A stretch of 64,000 bases of DNA from Deltaproteobacteria bacterium. GTDB taxonomy: Bacteria; Desulfobacterota; Desulfuromonadia; Desulfuromonadales; Geopsychrobacteraceae. The number at the start of each line of letters is the position of its first letter. The first letter of the stretch is position 1. The notes below the pieces were generated by a model. That model searched no databases. It saw only the letters and a program-made list of their open reading frames with translations, and was not told the origin of the DNA. Positions 1 through 11,836 of the stretch are shown one piece after another. Both the position numbers and the translations under genes were made by a program. The DNA lies in assembly GCA_018399135.1 (NCBI GenBank), contig JAGYPB010000009.1, positions 1 to 64,000 on the forward strand, read 5' to 3'.

Positions 1-128
1 AACAATGGCGCGCCTTGCATTTGGCGCTTTTTGCTTAGCCATCCAACCTGATGCTTTTTTGCGAAAGCATCAGGAAAGCGCTTGACTTTTTCTGTTGTGA
101 TTTGTTACAAGGACGCCTCGGTTGTTGC

Positions 129-203
<75 letters not shown>

Positions 204-235
204 GCGACTGCAGCGAGACAATTCCAACCGAGTCA

Positions 236-260
236 AGGCATCTAATCGATGCCTTTTTTG
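236..260 (+). terminator. Rho-independent terminator/attenuator between tRNA-Val and thrS
   Basis: AGGCATC-taatc-GATGCCT followed by a T-tract just upstream of thrS. Confidence 0.7.
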
Positions 261-276
261 TTTTGGAGATAAATTG

Positions 277-2193
277 ATGGCCAGTATACAGATAGAACTT
301 CCAGATGGATCAACCAAGGATTTTGACGCTGGCGTGACCCCTTACGATGTTGCCCTGTCAATCAGTGAAGGGTTGGCACGCCAGACTCTCGCAGCACGTT
401 TTAATAATGCCCTGATCGATACCACCCGCGCACTGGAAGAATCCGGAAAATTACTGCTCATCACCCTCAGTTCTCCGGAAGCCCTTGAGATGATTCGTCA
501 CTCCTGCGCTCACCTGATGGCGCAGGCGGTCAAGGAATTGTACGGCAACGAGGTTCAGGTCACCATCGGACCGGCGATCAAGGATGGTTTTTACTACGAT
601 TTTTACAGCGAAACCAAAAAGTTTGTTCCCGAAGATTTCCCCGCTATTGAAGCCAAGATGGAAGAACTGGCCAAAGCCGACATGCCGGTTGAACGCAAGG
701 TGATGAGCCGTGACGAGGCGATCGCCATGTTTCGCTCTATGGGTGAGAGCTACAAGGTCGAACTGATTGAAGATCTTGAGCAGGATACTCTTTCATTGTA
801 CCAGCAGGGCAGCTTTATCGATCTATGTCGTGGGCCGCACGTGCCGCGTACCGGAGTTTTTAAGGCCTTCAAATTGACCAGCCTGGCTGGTGCCTATTGG
901 CGCGGTGACGAAAAGAAGGCGATGCTGCAGCGCATTTATGCGACCGCATTTCTGAATAAAAAGGATTTAAAAAAACATCTGGAGCGCCTTGAAGAGGCGC
1001 GCAAGCGTGATCACCGTAAGTTAGGGCGTGAGCTCGATCTGTTTTCTTTCAGTGACGAAATTGGTGCAGGAATGGTTCTCTGGCATCCCAAGGGCGCACT
1101 GTTACGAACCCTGATTGAAGATTTTGAGCGCAAGGAACACTTAAAGCGCGGCTACGATATCGTTGTCGGCCCGCAGTTGCTGAAAACAGAGTTGTGGAAA
1201 ACGTCGGGTCACTACGACAACTATCGGGAAAATATGTATTTTACCGAGGTTGACGAACAGGGTTACGGTATCAAGCCGATGAACTGCCTCGCGCACATGC
1301 TCATCTATAAAGCAAAACCACGCTCATATCGTAATCTGCCGATCCGTTATTTCGAACTCGGTACCGTTCATCGCCACGAAAAGTCCGGCGTATTGCACGG
1401 CCTATTGCGCGTCCGTGGTTTTACTCAGGATGATGCCCATATCATCTGTCGTCCCGACCAGATTGATGCGGAAGTCAAAGGCGTCATGTCGTTTGTCCGT
1501 GATGTTGCTGGAATTTTCGGTTTTGATTACACCATGGAACTGTCAACCCGGCCGGAAAAGTCGATTGGCAGTGATGCCGACTGGGAACTGGCAACCGGCG
1601 CTTTAAGAAGTGCTCTGGATGATGTCGGTGAATCTTATGAGGTGAATGAGGGTGATGGCGCTTTTTACGGGCCAAAGATTGACGTAAAGCTGAAGGACGC
1701 GCTTGACAGAGAGTGGCAATGTGCTACAATCCAGTGCGATTTTACCCTGCCGGAACGTTTTGATCTGACCTATACAGGACAGGATGGGGAAAAGCACCGT
1801 CCGGTGATGCTGCATCGGGTGATTGTTGGTTCCATCGAGCGGTTCATTGGTGTTCTCATTGAACATTATGCAGGTAGTTTCCCCCTCTGGTTGTCTCCGT
1901 TACAAGCCATCGTGCTGAACGTGACGGATCGTCAGGCAGAGTACGCTCAACACGTATTTGAGCAGTTGCGTGCTGTTGGTGTGCGGGTTGAGCTTGATCT
2001 GCGTAACGAGAAACTGGGTTTTAAGATTCGTGAAGCACAGGTGGCTAAAATTCCCTACATGCTGGTCATCGGCGACCGGGAAGTAGAAGATCAGACGGTC
2101 GCGCCACGCTTCCGTGATGGTAGTACCCTTGATTCATTGAGTGTTGCCGATTTTGCTGCCTTTGTCGCGGCAGAAGCGGCGGCATATAAATAA
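277..2193 (+). CDS. thrS: threonyl-tRNA synthetase
   Basis: 639-aa ORF with TGS, SAD and class II aaRS motifs ([26 protein letters not shown]). Confidence 0.97.
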   Translation: MASIQIELPDGSTKDFDAGVTPYDVALSISEGLARQTLAARFNNALIDTTRALEESGKLLLITLSSPEALEMIRHSCAHLMAQAVKELYGNEVQVTIGPAIKDGFYYDFYSETKKFVPEDFPAIEAKMEELAKADMPVERKVMSRDEAIAMFRSMGESYKVELIEDLEQDTLSLYQQGSFIDLCRGPHVPRTGVFKAFKLTSLAGAYWRGDEKKAMLQRIYATAFLNKKDLKKHLERLEEARKRDHRKLGRELDLFSFSDEIGAGMVLWHPKGALLRTLIEDFERKEHLKRGYDIVVGPQLLKTELWKTSGHYDNYRENMYFTEVDEQGYGIKPMNCLAHMLIYKAKPRSYRNLPIRYFELGTVHRHEKSGVLHGLLRVRGFTQDDAHIICRPDQIDAEVKGVMSFVRDVAGIFGFDYTMELSTRPEKSIGSDADWELATGALRSALDDVGESYEVNEGDGAFYGPKIDVKLKDALDREWQCATIQCDFTLPERFDLTYTGQDGEKHRPVMLHRVIVGSIERFIGVLIEHYAGSFPLWLSPLQAIVLNVTDRQAEYAQHVFEQLRAVGVRVELDLRNEKLGFKIREAQVAKIPYMLVIGDREVEDQTVAPRFRDGSTLDSLSVADFAAFVAAEAAAYK

Positions 2194-2273
2194 ATAACGT
2201 TGCATTAAAGGCCCGATACGGGTCTTTTGTGTGTAAGTAAATGCGTTAGTTTTCCAAGAATAGGAGATATGTC

Positions 2274-2786
2274 ATAGCCAAAGAAGCGAACATCAACGAA
2301 GACATCAGAGCGCGGCAGGTGCGTGTTATTGATGATGAGGGCGGCCAGTTAGGAGTTCTTGATATTGACCGGGCGTTGGAGTTGGCGCGGGAGCAGGGTC
2401 TGGATCTGGTTGAAGTCTCACCACAGGCAGAGCCTCCTGTATGCCGGATCATGGATTATGGCAAGTACAAATATCAGCAGGCCAAGCGTTCTTCGGAAGC
2501 GAAGAAAAAGCAGGTTAAGTTTGAAATCAAAGAAGTCAAGATGCGCCCGAAAACAGATGATCATGACTTCCTTTTCAAAATGAAACATGCACGGCGATTC
2601 CTTGAGGAAGGAAACAAGGTTAAGATGACCATCATGTTTCGTGGACGTGAAAATGCCCACCCTGATCAAGGAATGATGCAACTTACTAAAGCTGTTGAAG
2701 CATTAAAAGATATTGGTCAGGTTGAAGCACAACCAAGCAAAATGGGACGCTTCATGACCATGATGATTGGTCCACTTAAAAAATAG
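2274..2786 (+). CDS. infC: translation initiation factor IF-3, probable AUA start codon
   Basis: IF-3 homology continues upstream of the ATG at 2319 (IAKEANINEDIRARQVRVIDDEGGQLG); in-frame ATA at 2274, 7 nt after GGAG. Confidence 0.93.
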   Translation: MAKEANINEDIRARQVRVIDDEGGQLGVLDIDRALELAREQGLDLVEVSPQAEPPVCRIMDYGKYKYQQAKRSSEAKKKQVKFEIKEVKMRPKTDDHDFLFKMKHARRFLEEGNKVKMTIMFRGRENAHPDQGMMQLTKAVEALKDIGQVEAQPSKMGRFMTMMIGPLKK

Positions 2787-2827
2787 TCTGTGGCTGCAGG
2801 CAGTCACATCGGTAACAGGAGAGAGCC

Positions 2828-3025
2828 ATGCCAAAGATCAAAACAAACCGTGGTGCCGCCAAGCGTTTTCGCAAAACCGGTACCGGAAAGATCCGTCGTA
2901 ATAAGGCTTATACCAGCCATATCCTTACTTCAAAAACAACCAAGCGCAAGCGTAACCTGCGCCAGGGGAGTACAGTGAATAAAGCTGATGAAAGAAATAT
3001 AGGTCAGTTGATTCCTTACCTGTAG
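2828..3025 (+). CDS. rpmI: 50S ribosomal protein L35
   Basis: [27 protein letters not shown]; infC-rpmI-rplT order. Confidence 0.97.
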   Translation: MPKIKTNRGAAKRFRKTGTGKIRRNKAYTSHILTSKTTKRKRNLRQGSTVNKADERNIGQLIPYL

Positions 3026-3149
3026 CATTTAGTTAAAGAACATCACAGCGTGATGCAGTGATGGGCGTGAACTGTGGGGACAATCTCCCCCTGCAGATCC
3101 GGCCACGGCAGATGCCGAAATCCCTATTTAAAATGAAGGAGCAAGTGAG

Positions 3150-3506
3150 ATGGCAAGAGTTAAAAGAGGTTTTAAGGCCAGGCGTCGCCGCAACAAGATT
3201 CTCAAGCTGGCTAAAGGCTATCGCGGTGCCCGTAGTAAATTGTTTCGCTCGGCAACTGAGGCCGTTGATCGCGCCTTAAATTATGCATTCCGTGACCGTC
3301 GTGTTAAAAAACGTGATTTCCGGGCGCTATGGATTACCCGTATTAATGCCGCTGCTCGCGAAAATGGTTTGTCCTATAGCCGTTTGATTCATGGGCTGAA
3401 ACAGGCTGACGTGGCACTTGATCGCAAGATTATGGCCGATCTGGCTGTTAATGACCCGGCGGCCTTCGGTGTGATCGCAGAAGCTGCTAAAGCCCGTCTG
3501 CAGTAA
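3150..3506 (+). CDS. rplT: 50S ribosomal protein L20
   Basis: [35 protein letters not shown]. Confidence 0.98.
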   Translation: MARVKRGFKARRRRNKILKLAKGYRGARSKLFRSATEAVDRALNYAFRDRRVKKRDFRALWITRINAAARENGLSYSRLIHGLKQADVALDRKIMADLAVNDPAAFGVIAEAAKARLQ

Positions 3507-3525
3507 AAAATAACTGTTCATTTCC

Positions 3526-3563
3526 GGGAGACCGAGTGCTAGGCTCTGTCTCCCTTTTTTTTT
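3526..3563 (+). terminator. Rho-independent terminator after rplT
   Basis: GGGAGAC...GTCTCCC followed by a run of 9 T. Confidence 0.85.
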
Positions 3564-3650
3564 GTGAGCTGTTTCTTGTCGTTTTTACCTTCTGAAGTTG
3601 CAAGATGATTAATCTTCAGATATGCGGTGGATCGAGATACGGACTAAACC

Positions 3651-4670
3651 ATGAAAGAACGTATAGAGCAACTTCAGCAGGATGCACTGGCAACTCTACA
3701 TGCTGCAGCATCACTTAAAGACCTTCAGACGATCAGAGTTGAGGTTCTTGGTAAAAAAGGATCTTTAACCGACATCATGAAGGGAATGCGTGATCTGACT
3801 GTTGAGGAACGTCCGCTGGTAGGCAGTCTGGTCAATACCTTTAAGAATGCGTTTGAAGAGGCTTTTGCCGAGCGTTTGAGTGCTCTGCAAGATCAGGAAA
3901 TTTCTGCCCGCTTAAGTCGTGAAACCATTGATGTGACCTTGCCCGGCCGCCGCACTGGTAGCGGCAGTTTGCACCCGGTGACCCTGGTAATGGACGATAT
4001 TGTAGATATTTTTTCGCGTCTTGGCTTTTCGGTCGAAGAGGGTCCTGAAATTGAAAAAGATTTCTACAATTTTGAAGCACTGAATATTCCCAAGGATCAC
4101 CCTGCCAGAGATATGCAGGACACCTTTTACATCAATGAAGACCTGGTTCTGCGGACTCACACCTCGCCTGTACAGATACGAACCATGCTCAAACAACCAC
4201 CACCGGTACGAATTATTGCCCCAGGGACTGTGTATCGACGCGATTCCGACTTAACCCACAGCCCGATGTTTCATCAGATCGAAGGGTTCCTGGTCGATGA
4301 GCGGGTCACCTTTGGCGATCTGAAAGGTATTCTGACCCATTTTCTCAATGAATACTTCGGTGCCGGGTTGCAGGTGCGTTTTCGCCCTTCTTTCTTCCCT
4401 TTTACGGAGCCCAGCGCTGAGGTCGATATCGCCTGTGTTATCTGTGGTGGTAGTGGCTGTCGGGTTTGTGGTGGTACCGGCTGGCTGGAAATTCTTGGCT
4501 GTGGAATGATTGATCCGGAAGTGTTTGCCTCGGTCAATTATGATGCAACAACATACAGCGGTTTCGCCTTTGGTATGGGTCTTGAGCGGATTGCCATGCT
4601 GAAGTACGGGGTTAGCGATCTGCGTCTGTTCTTTGAAAACGATATACGCTTCCTCAAGCAGTTCAGTTAA
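3651..4670 (+). CDS. pheS: phenylalanyl-tRNA synthetase alpha subunit
   Basis: 339-aa ORF, class II motifs ([30 protein letters not shown]). Confidence 0.97.
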   Translation: MKERIEQLQQDALATLHAAASLKDLQTIRVEVLGKKGSLTDIMKGMRDLTVEERPLVGSLVNTFKNAFEEAFAERLSALQDQEISARLSRETIDVTLPGRRTGSGSLHPVTLVMDDIVDIFSRLGFSVEEGPEIEKDFYNFEALNIPKDHPARDMQDTFYINEDLVLRTHTSPVQIRTMLKQPPPVRIIAPGTVYRRDSDLTHSPMFHQIEGFLVDERVTFGDLKGILTHFLNEYFGAGLQVRFRPSFFPFTEPSAEVDIACVICGGSGCRVCGGTGWLEILGCGMIDPEVFASVNYDATTYSGFAFGMGLERIAMLKYGVSDLRLFFENDIRFLKQFS

Positions 4671-4690
4671 GCACAAAGGGCTAATAAGTT

Positions 4691-7102
4691 ATGATCGTTA
4701 CCTATAACTGGTTGAAAGAATTTGTCGATCTTGATGCGACACCGCAAGATTTATGTCATCGCCTGACGATGGCCGGGCTTGAGGTCGATTCCCTGAAAGA
4801 ATTGGGTGCCGGGTTTGAGTTGGTTATCGTCGCCCGGCTTGATCAGGTTGACCCCCATCCGGATGCCGATCGGCTGACTTTGTGTCAGGTCAATACCGGC
4901 AGCGAGGTTGTGACGGTGGTCTGTGGTGCAACCAATCACAAAGTCGGGGATCTGATCGCATTGGCGCAGCCTGGAACGGTTTTGCCGGGAGATTTCAAGA
5001 TCAAAAAATCGAAGATTCGCGGTCAGGTTTCCTGTGGCATGCTGTGCTCGGAAAAAGAACTGGGGCTGACTGATGAATCTGAGGGAATTATGATCCTTCC
5101 GGCGCACTTGCCGGTTGGTCAGCCGGTCTTTGATGCGATGGGGTGGCGCGACTATCAGATTGAAGTTGGTTTAACCCCTAACCGTCCCGATTGCCTGAGC
5201 GTCATTGGTGTTGCTCGTGAGGTTGCCGCCCTATACGGTAAACAGTTAAAGCTTCCGTCGAGCAATCTGATAGAGGCAAGTGAAACAATCGTGTCACACG
5301 CCAGCGTTGATATTGAAAATACCCGTGCCTGTCCACGTTATGCTGCGCGGATGATTCGTGGAGTAAAGATTGGACCATCACCCGATTGGATGGTGCGACG
5401 GCTGGAGGCTGTCGGCATGCGCTCGATCAATAATATTGTCGACGTCACCAACTACGTCATGATGGAACTGGGTCATCCCCTCCACGCCTTTGATTTTCGC
5501 TTTGTTGAAGAGGGGCGTATCGTCGTTAAGTGCGCACAAGAAGGGGATAGTTTTGCCACCCTGGACGATCAGAAACATCAGTTGTCAGCTGAGGATCTGA
5601 TGATCTGTGATGGTCGTAAAGCGGTGGCGCTGGCAGGTGTCATGGGGGGGCAGAACTCCGAAGTTCAGGGGGATACCGAAACCATCCTGCTTGAAGCAGC
5701 GTATTTTGATCCCATTACGGTAAGGCGCACCAGTAAACGCCATGGTTTGCATACGGAATCGTCCCATCGCTTTGAGCGTGGTGCCGATATCGACATGGTT
5801 CCCGTCGCCCTGGATCGGGCCGCTGCTCTGATGGCTGAATTGGGCCGTGGTGACGTTCTGGCCGGGGTTGTTGATGTTTATCCGCAGGCTCTGCCGCAAC
5901 GGCAGATTGAACTGACGTTGGTCAGTGTCAACCGCATGCTCGACCTGCCGCTGGATGCTGCCACTGTCACACAGTGTCTTGAGTCCATCGGTTTGAACGT
6001 GTCAACGCAAGTCAACGATGATGGAAAGTTGCTCGTCAGTATTCCCAGCTTTCGTCCGGATCTTGAGCGCGATATTGATCTGATTGAAGAGGTCGCTCGC
6101 CTTCACGGGTACGACAAGATTCCGGTCACTATGCCTATCGGTGTGGTGGATGCGACTCTACCACCGGCGCGTCAGCAGTTGCAGAAAAAGTTGCGTAACA
6201 TGCTGGTTGCCGGCGGGTTTTCCGAAACGATTAATTATTCCTTTATTGCGGCTGATGCGGTTGGAAAAATTGGTTTATCCGGCGCTGATAATCGTACTCA
6301 CCATGTGCCGATTTTAAATCCCCTTTCCGAAGAACAGGCGGTGATGCGCACCAGCCTGGTGCCGAGCTTACTGGAAACTGTAGCCAGAAATCTCAATTAT
6401 CGCAGTACCAATTTGCGTTTGTTTGAGCTGCGTCCGGTTTTTCTCGCCGGAGAAGATGAGCGGACCGCGGAACGTTTATCTCTGGCAGCGGTCATGACCG
6501 GACGTAAAGACCCGGAAGGGTGGGCGCAAAGCGTTGCAGCGGTCGATTTTTATGATCTGAAGGGGATTGTTGAAGAGCTTATGCAAGCTTTCGGGCTTGA
6601 ACAAGCCAAATTCGACGCTAACAGGTCGCAACCCTATCTGCATCCAGGCAAGTCCTGCGCAGTGGTGACACATAACGGAATGCTTCTGGGTTATCTGGGT
6701 GAGGTTCATCCGCGCACGCTAACAGGGTTTGATATTGATCAGCCCGTTTTTCTGCTTGATCTGGATGTTGAAGAACTGTTTCGTCATCATGTGTCGCGCC
6801 GGTCGTTTACCCCTTTGTCGCGTTTTCCCGATGTCAGTCGGGATACGGCACTGCTACTCAATGAAGATGTCAGGGCAGAACAGATTCTTGATATCCTGCA
6901 TCAGATTAAGAGCAAAACCGTCGAGGATTTGACTCTGTTTGATCTGTATACCGGCAAGGGAATCCCGCAAGGAAAGAAAAGCATTGGTGTTCGCATTCGG
7001 TATCGCGATATGACCAAGACGTTGACAGAAGAAGAGGTTGGTAAAGCGCATGATAAGATGGTCAACACCCTGTGTGAGAAATTGGCTGCAGAAATTCGCT
7101 GA
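4691..7102 (+). CDS. pheT: phenylalanyl-tRNA synthetase beta subunit
   Basis: 803-aa ORF with tRNA-binding, B3/B4, B5 and FDX-ACB regions; follows pheS. Confidence 0.97.
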   Translation: MIVTYNWLKEFVDLDATPQDLCHRLTMAGLEVDSLKELGAGFELVIVARLDQVDPHPDADRLTLCQVNTGSEVVTVVCGATNHKVGDLIALAQPGTVLPGDFKIKKSKIRGQVSCGMLCSEKELGLTDESEGIMILPAHLPVGQPVFDAMGWRDYQIEVGLTPNRPDCLSVIGVAREVAALYGKQLKLPSSNLIEASETIVSHASVDIENTRACPRYAARMIRGVKIGPSPDWMVRRLEAVGMRSINNIVDVTNYVMMELGHPLHAFDFRFVEEGRIVVKCAQEGDSFATLDDQKHQLSAEDLMICDGRKAVALAGVMGGQNSEVQGDTETILLEAAYFDPITVRRTSKRHGLHTESSHRFERGADIDMVPVALDRAAALMAELGRGDVLAGVVDVYPQALPQRQIELTLVSVNRMLDLPLDAATVTQCLESIGLNVSTQVNDDGKLLVSIPSFRPDLERDIDLIEEVARLHGYDKIPVTMPIGVVDATLPPARQQLQKKLRNMLVAGGFSETINYSFIAADAVGKIGLSGADNRTHHVPILNPLSEEQAVMRTSLVPSLLETVARNLNYRSTNLRLFELRPVFLAGEDERTAERLSLAAVMTGRKDPEGWAQSVAAVDFYDLKGIVEELMQAFGLEQAKFDANRSQPYLHPGKSCAVVTHNGMLLGYLGEVHPRTLTGFDIDQPVFLLDLDVEELFRHHVSRRSFTPLSRFPDVSRDTALLLNEDVRAEQILDILHQIKSKTVEDLTLFDLYTGKGIPQGKKSIGVRIRYRDMTKTLTEEEVGKAHDKMVNTLCEKLAAEIR

Positions 7103-7196
7103 TAGCACTTGCGGCAGTTTGAACCCTGTGGTACAAAACTATTGAAATCAAATAGATACTTGATTCCAAGCTAATATGAAATGGGCAGGAGGGCTT

Positions 7197-7478
7197 ATGA
7201 CTAAAGCAGATCTGATAGAGAATGTTTATCTGACCACCGGATTTTCAAAAAAGGAATCAGCCGAAATTGTCGAGATGGTTTTTGATTTGATGAAGTCAAC
7301 TCTCGAAGATGGTGAGAAAATCAAGATTGCCGGATTTGGAAATTTTGTTGTCAAAGAAAAAGCCTCACGTCGTGGGCGCAATCCCCAGACAGGTGGAGAA
7401 ATCGAAATAACTGCGCGTAAAATTCTGACATTCAAGCCGAGTCAGGTACTCAAGGCGGCTATCAACGACGCTTCCTGA
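7197..7478 (+). CDS. ihfA: integration host factor alpha subunit (HU/IHF family)
   Basis: MTKADLIENVYLTTGFSKKESAEIVEMVF...GRNPQTGGEIEITARKILTFKPSQVLK; after pheT. Confidence 0.93.
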   Translation: MTKADLIENVYLTTGFSKKESAEIVEMVFDLMKSTLEDGEKIKIAGFGNFVVKEKASRRGRNPQTGGEIEITARKILTFKPSQVLKAAINDAS

Positions 7479-7498
7479 TTTTTCCTTAAAGAGAAGCT

Positions 7499-7858
7499 GT
7501 GGCTGAGATACCCGACAAATTATTTTTTAAAATTGGTGAGGTGGCAGACATTCTCGATCTCAAGACGCATGTTTTGCGTTATTGGGAAACTGAGTTCAGC
7601 TGCCTTAAACCGGTTAAAAGTCGTACCAATCAGCGACTTTATCGCCGGCAGGATGTAGAAACGGCCCTGTTGATCAAAGATCTTCTTTATCAGCGGGGCT
7701 TTACTATTGCCGGGGCTCGCAATCAATTGGAGAATCTAGCCTTCGCCGACCTGCCGGTTTCTTCCCCGGAACGAACATCTCATCCAGTTCAACAGCGGTT
7801 GGCTCATGTCAAGTCTGATCTGCTGGCGTTGCGCCGATCCCTTCTGGAAAACCAATGA
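7499..7858 (+). CDS. MerR family transcriptional regulator
   Basis: GTG start; FFKIGEVADILDLKTHVLRYWETEF HTH motif. Confidence 0.9.
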   Translation: MAEIPDKLFFKIGEVADILDLKTHVLRYWETEFSCLKPVKSRTNQRLYRRQDVETALLIKDLLYQRGFTIAGARNQLENLAFADLPVSSPERTSHPVQQRLAHVKSDLLALRRSLLENQ

Positions 7859-7877
7859 TCCACCGAAAAGTGACGAC

Positions 7878-8637
7878 GTGTTGATACTGGTAACCAACGA
7901 TGATGGCGTATATTCCCCCGGGTTGCGTGCACTGGCGGAAGCCATGGCAACTCTTGGTGACGCTGTGATCGTTGCCCCGGATCGGAATCGAAGCGCAGTT
8001 GGTCATGCTCTCACGTTGGAACAACCGTTACGCGCTGAAGAAATTGAGCCCGGTATTTTTGCGGTCGATGGTACCCCGACGGATTGCGTCAATTTAGGAA
8101 TTCATGGCTTAATGATGCAACGCCCGGATCTGGTTGTCTCCGGCATCAACAGCGGCAGTAATCTAGGTGATGATATTACCTATTCCGGAACCGTCAGTGC
8201 GGCGATGGAGGCCTCGTTGATGGGGATACCGGCGATTGCCATTTCGCTGGATGCAAAAATATTTTCTGAAACTGATTTGCTTACCACTACCCAATTTGTC
8301 GTTTTGCTCGCCAACATGGTAATGAAGAAAGGTTTGCCTGCCGACACCTTTCTCTAATGTCAATATTCCTTCCGGTGCCTGCCATGGGTCGAAATTACCC
8401 GCCAGGGCAATGCCGCTACGGTCAAGCCGTGATTGTTAATGAAGATCCCTGCGGACGCAAGTACTATTGGATTGGCGGCTCCAGCGTGTTGGTTTTGAGG
8501 ATATTCCGGGAACTGACTGTTGTGCCGTATCACGGCTATATTTCTGTGACGCCGTTACACACCAATCTGACCAGCGATATTTTCTGCGAGAATCTGAAAA
8601 AATTCGTCGCTTCTTGTGCGCCGATGGAGATTTGTGA
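7878..8637 (+). CDS. surE: 5'/3'-nucleotidase SurE, frameshifted after ~8350
   Basis: ILVTNDDGVYSPGLRALAEAM...VVSGINSGSNLGDDITYSGTVSAAMEA; C-terminal part continues in another frame (ORF 8357..). Confidence 0.88.
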
Positions 8638-9291
8638 TGGACTATACTGTCGCTCGGCGCCGAATGGTAGAGCAGCAGATTGTCGCTCGTGGTGTCTGAT
8701 GATCCACGTTTGATCGATGCGATGAACAAGGTTCCGCGCCAATTTTTTGTTGATGAAGGGCTGCGTGGCCACGCCCATGCCGATGGCCTCCCTTTGCCAA
8801 TTGGCCACAACAGACTATCTCTCAAACCATTTATGGTTGCCGCCATGTCGACAGCGTTAGAGCTGCAGGGCACGAACGGGTGCTTGAGATTGGCAATTGG
8901 CTCCGGGTTACCAGACGCTATCCTTGCCATGCTGGCTAAACGGGTCTATTCGGTTGAACGCACGCCGCCACACCCGCGCCCCGCAAAGCCTCGATCAATC
9001 TGCAATTAAGTAATGTCAATATCAAGATTGCTGACGGCACGCTGGGATGAAGGATCAAGCCCCCTTGATGCTATTCTGGTTGCTGCCGGCGCACCGATGT
9101 GCCGCAGAGTATCTACACCAGTTGGCTGCAGGGGGAAAAAGCTGGTTTTACGGTTGGTGGCTACAATCAGCAAAGCCTGATCCAGATAACCCGTTTGGGG
9201 GATGATCAGTTTCAGCGCGAAGAGTTGATGGGGCTGCCGTTTCGTGCCGTTGATCGGTGAAGCCGGCTGGGCGGAAACACAAGATGTATGA
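8637..9291 (+). CDS. pcm: protein-L-isoaspartate O-methyltransferase, multiple frameshifts
   Basis: VSDPRLIDAMNKVPRQFFVDE, AILAMLAKRVYSVER, SIKIADGT-like pieces spread over frames; starts in the surE stop (TGATG). Confidence 0.8.
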
Positions 9292-9401
9292 TCATTTCGC
9301 CAAAAGTATTCACGTATATGGCCTCGAAAAACTCAACAAGTAACCAACGGCTGAGCAGATGCGCCGCCATCATGTATAAGGGATTATCGTTGGGTAAATT
9401 A

Positions 9402-10036
9402 TGCTGAAATCTGTTCGCCGCCTCTACGACTGGGTGCTGACCTGGGCAACAGCCGTTATGCGTTGTTGGCGTTGGGATTGCTCGCCACTGAAGCCAGCTT
9501 TTTCCCGATTCCCTGATGTTCTGATCATGGCTCTGGCTCTGTCTATGCCCCGATGTCTTATCGCTATGCACTGATTGCGACGGTCGGATCGGTATTGGGA
9601 GCGGCTCTTGGTTATGTGATTGGTTGGGGTTTGTGGGATGTCATGGCGGTGTACTTCTACGCTTATGTGCCGGGCGTCACCGAAGAAGGATTTGCCCGTG
9701 TCGGTCAGTTATTCAGCCAATACGATTTCTGGTTATTTTTGCTGCCGGCTTCACCCCGGATCCTTGCCAAAATCTTTACCATTGCCGTTGGTGTGTTTGC
9801 TATATTAATTTCCCGGTTTTTATGCTGGCATTCGATCGGCCGCGGTTTACGCTTTTATCTGGTGGCCAATTCTGTTTCATTATATGACAACCGGCTCGGA
9901 TCCTGATTGAGAAATATTTTGAATTCGCTAACCGTTTTTGTCTTTATTATTGTTGTTGTTTTTGTTGTTATCGTCCGGTTAGGCTGGTTAATGGCCAAGG
10001 CAGATGATAAAAAGAGGGAGCCTTTTTTTTTAATTG
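9402..10036 (+). CDS. YqaA/DedA-like (SNARE-associated/VTT) membrane protein, frameshifted; end approximate
   Basis: ALLALGLLATEASFFPIP, YRYALIATVGSVLGAALGYVIGWGLWD, LIEKYFE...LTVFVFIIVVVFVVI in different frames. Confidence 0.65.
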
Positions 10037-10059
10037 CCGGCCGGATAAGGTGTGTTTTG

Positions 10060-10811
10060 TCCCGCTTCATTGGCTTTGCTTGATCGCCGTAACCGTTGTG
10101 GTTGCTGGCAGGCTGTCATCGTGGGTCTACCATATCGTTGAGCCGGGCCAAACTCTTCCGTATCAGTCGAACCTATGGGGTTGATCGTGATTATCTGGCC
10201 CGTATTAACAATATTTCTGATCCTACACAATTGCGATCTGGAACCAGGCTATATATCCCGGGAGCGAGTCAACAACGCCGTGTTGAGGTCGTAACAGCGC
10301 CATCTGCTCCTGCTACCACGACTCGATTCAGCACCCGCGCTCAGCCACCACCGCGATCATCTTCGCCCCCGTCTACCTAAACCCCGCACCCCCGTCCAGC
10401 GCCCGTGCCCGCTACGCCACCGACAACGGCAAGCGTGCCGCAAAAGAAACTTGGCTGGCCCCCAAAGGGCGAGTTGTCAGGCAGTTCAGCTCTGCAGCCG
10501 AGGCGGGCGCGGGGCGTGGTATTGAAATAGCCGCAAAGTCAGGCACATCTGTATTAGCTGCTGAGGCCGGGCGGTTATCTATAGCGGTGACGGGGTTAGG
10601 TGGCTACGGGCATCTGGTGATATTACAGCATGACAATCAACTTTTACGGTCTATGGTTTCAATCAGCGCAACCTGGTAAATCAGGGGGTATTTGTTAGCA
10701 GGGGCGATAGAATTGCTCTATCGGGTACGCCCTGCAGGAGGGGAGCCACGCTTGCATTTTTGAGGTTCAGGGATCAGGTAGAGCCGCAATCCCCAATTGT
10801 ATCTTCCTTAG
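10060..10811 (+). CDS. nlpD: LysM + M23 peptidase domain lipoprotein (NlpD-like), frameshifted; start approximate
   Basis: LysM segment (SRTYGVDRDYLARINNISDPTQLRSGTRLYIPG) then M23-like segment; immediately upstream of rpoS. Confidence 0.75.
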
Positions 10812-10854
10812 TGGTCACTGTGTATATAGGAAAACCAGGATTTGGAGTTTATTA

Positions 10855-11815
10855 ATGAGCAGATACGATTCAGAAGAGGATCCGATGAGTTGGATGGCTC
10901 GTCCGAAGATGAGGTCGCTGCTGCACCAGGATGCTGATATCGGGGATGACGAAGAAGAGAAAGAATACCAATCTGACGATGAGTCATCAACGGCCGACGC
11001 GATCAAGATCTATCTGAAAGATATTCAGAAAAGTCAGCTGTTAACAGCTGCACAGGAATGTGAACTGGCCGAATTGATTGCCGACGGTGATGAAAAAGCC
11101 AGGCAAAGATGATCGAATCGAATCTTGCGGCTGGTTGGGTGAAAATCGCCAAGCGCCATATGAATCGAGGACTCCCGTTTCTGGATTTGATCGAAGAAGT
11201 GAAGAGGGGTTGATCAAGGCTGTTGAAAAGTTCAAGGTCAGTAAGGGGTGCCGTTTTTCAACCTATGCTACATGGTGTGGGATTTTCCGTCAGTCGATTG
11301 AACGCCCTGGTGAACAGAGCTGACAATACGATTACCGTACATGTCGCTGACGAAATCAGCAAGACTGTCAAGGTTACCCGTGAACTGGTTCATACCTCAA
11401 TCGCGATCCTAGTGCCGCTGAAATTGCTCATGCCATGGGTGTTGACGAAGCCAAGGTTCATAAAATGCTTGTGCTGCTAAGAAAGACCTATTCAATTGAA
11501 CACCCATGGGGGATAACAGCGGTTACACTTTAATCGATACGGTCGAAGATACAAACTCCGGGTAGATCCAGCCAGCACCATCGAAGATGTTGATCTTTTT
11601 GCCATGTTCTTGAACTGATGGAGGATTTGACCAAAACCGAGCGGAAATTCTGATGATGCGTTTTGGCCTTGATGATTCTAAGCCTCAAACTCTTGAGATA
11701 CCCATAGGGCAACTTTTGAGTGACCCGTGAGCGTATTCGCCAGATAGAAGCCAAAAGTCTGGGAACCCTGCGCAAGGCCGCACAACAGAGGTTGATGCCG
11801 TCTGAACGGGAATAG
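10855..11815 (+). CDS. rpoS: RNA polymerase sigma factor RpoS-like, multiple frameshifts
   Basis: ADAIKIYLKDIQKSQLLTAAQECELAELIADGDEKAR then region 2-4 pieces in other frames; nlpD-rpoS synteny. Confidence 0.82.
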
Positions 11816-11836
11816 CATTTTTATGGGAGAACAATG

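Noticed and set aside
2269-2277. ATG at 2269 as the infC start
   Set aside because: It reads ATG TCA TAG and stops immediately; it is out of frame with infC and only 2 nt from the GGAG.
3026-3149. rpmI-rplT intergenic region as an L20 autoregulatory RNA
   Set aside because: There is some GC-rich pairing (GGGGACAATCTCCCC), but I could not identify a convincing L20-binding structure by eye.
10855-11815. rpoS as a genuine pseudogene (loss of stationary-phase sigma factor)
   Set aside because: All neighbours share the same indel pattern with abrupt borders, so sequence error is the simpler explanation.
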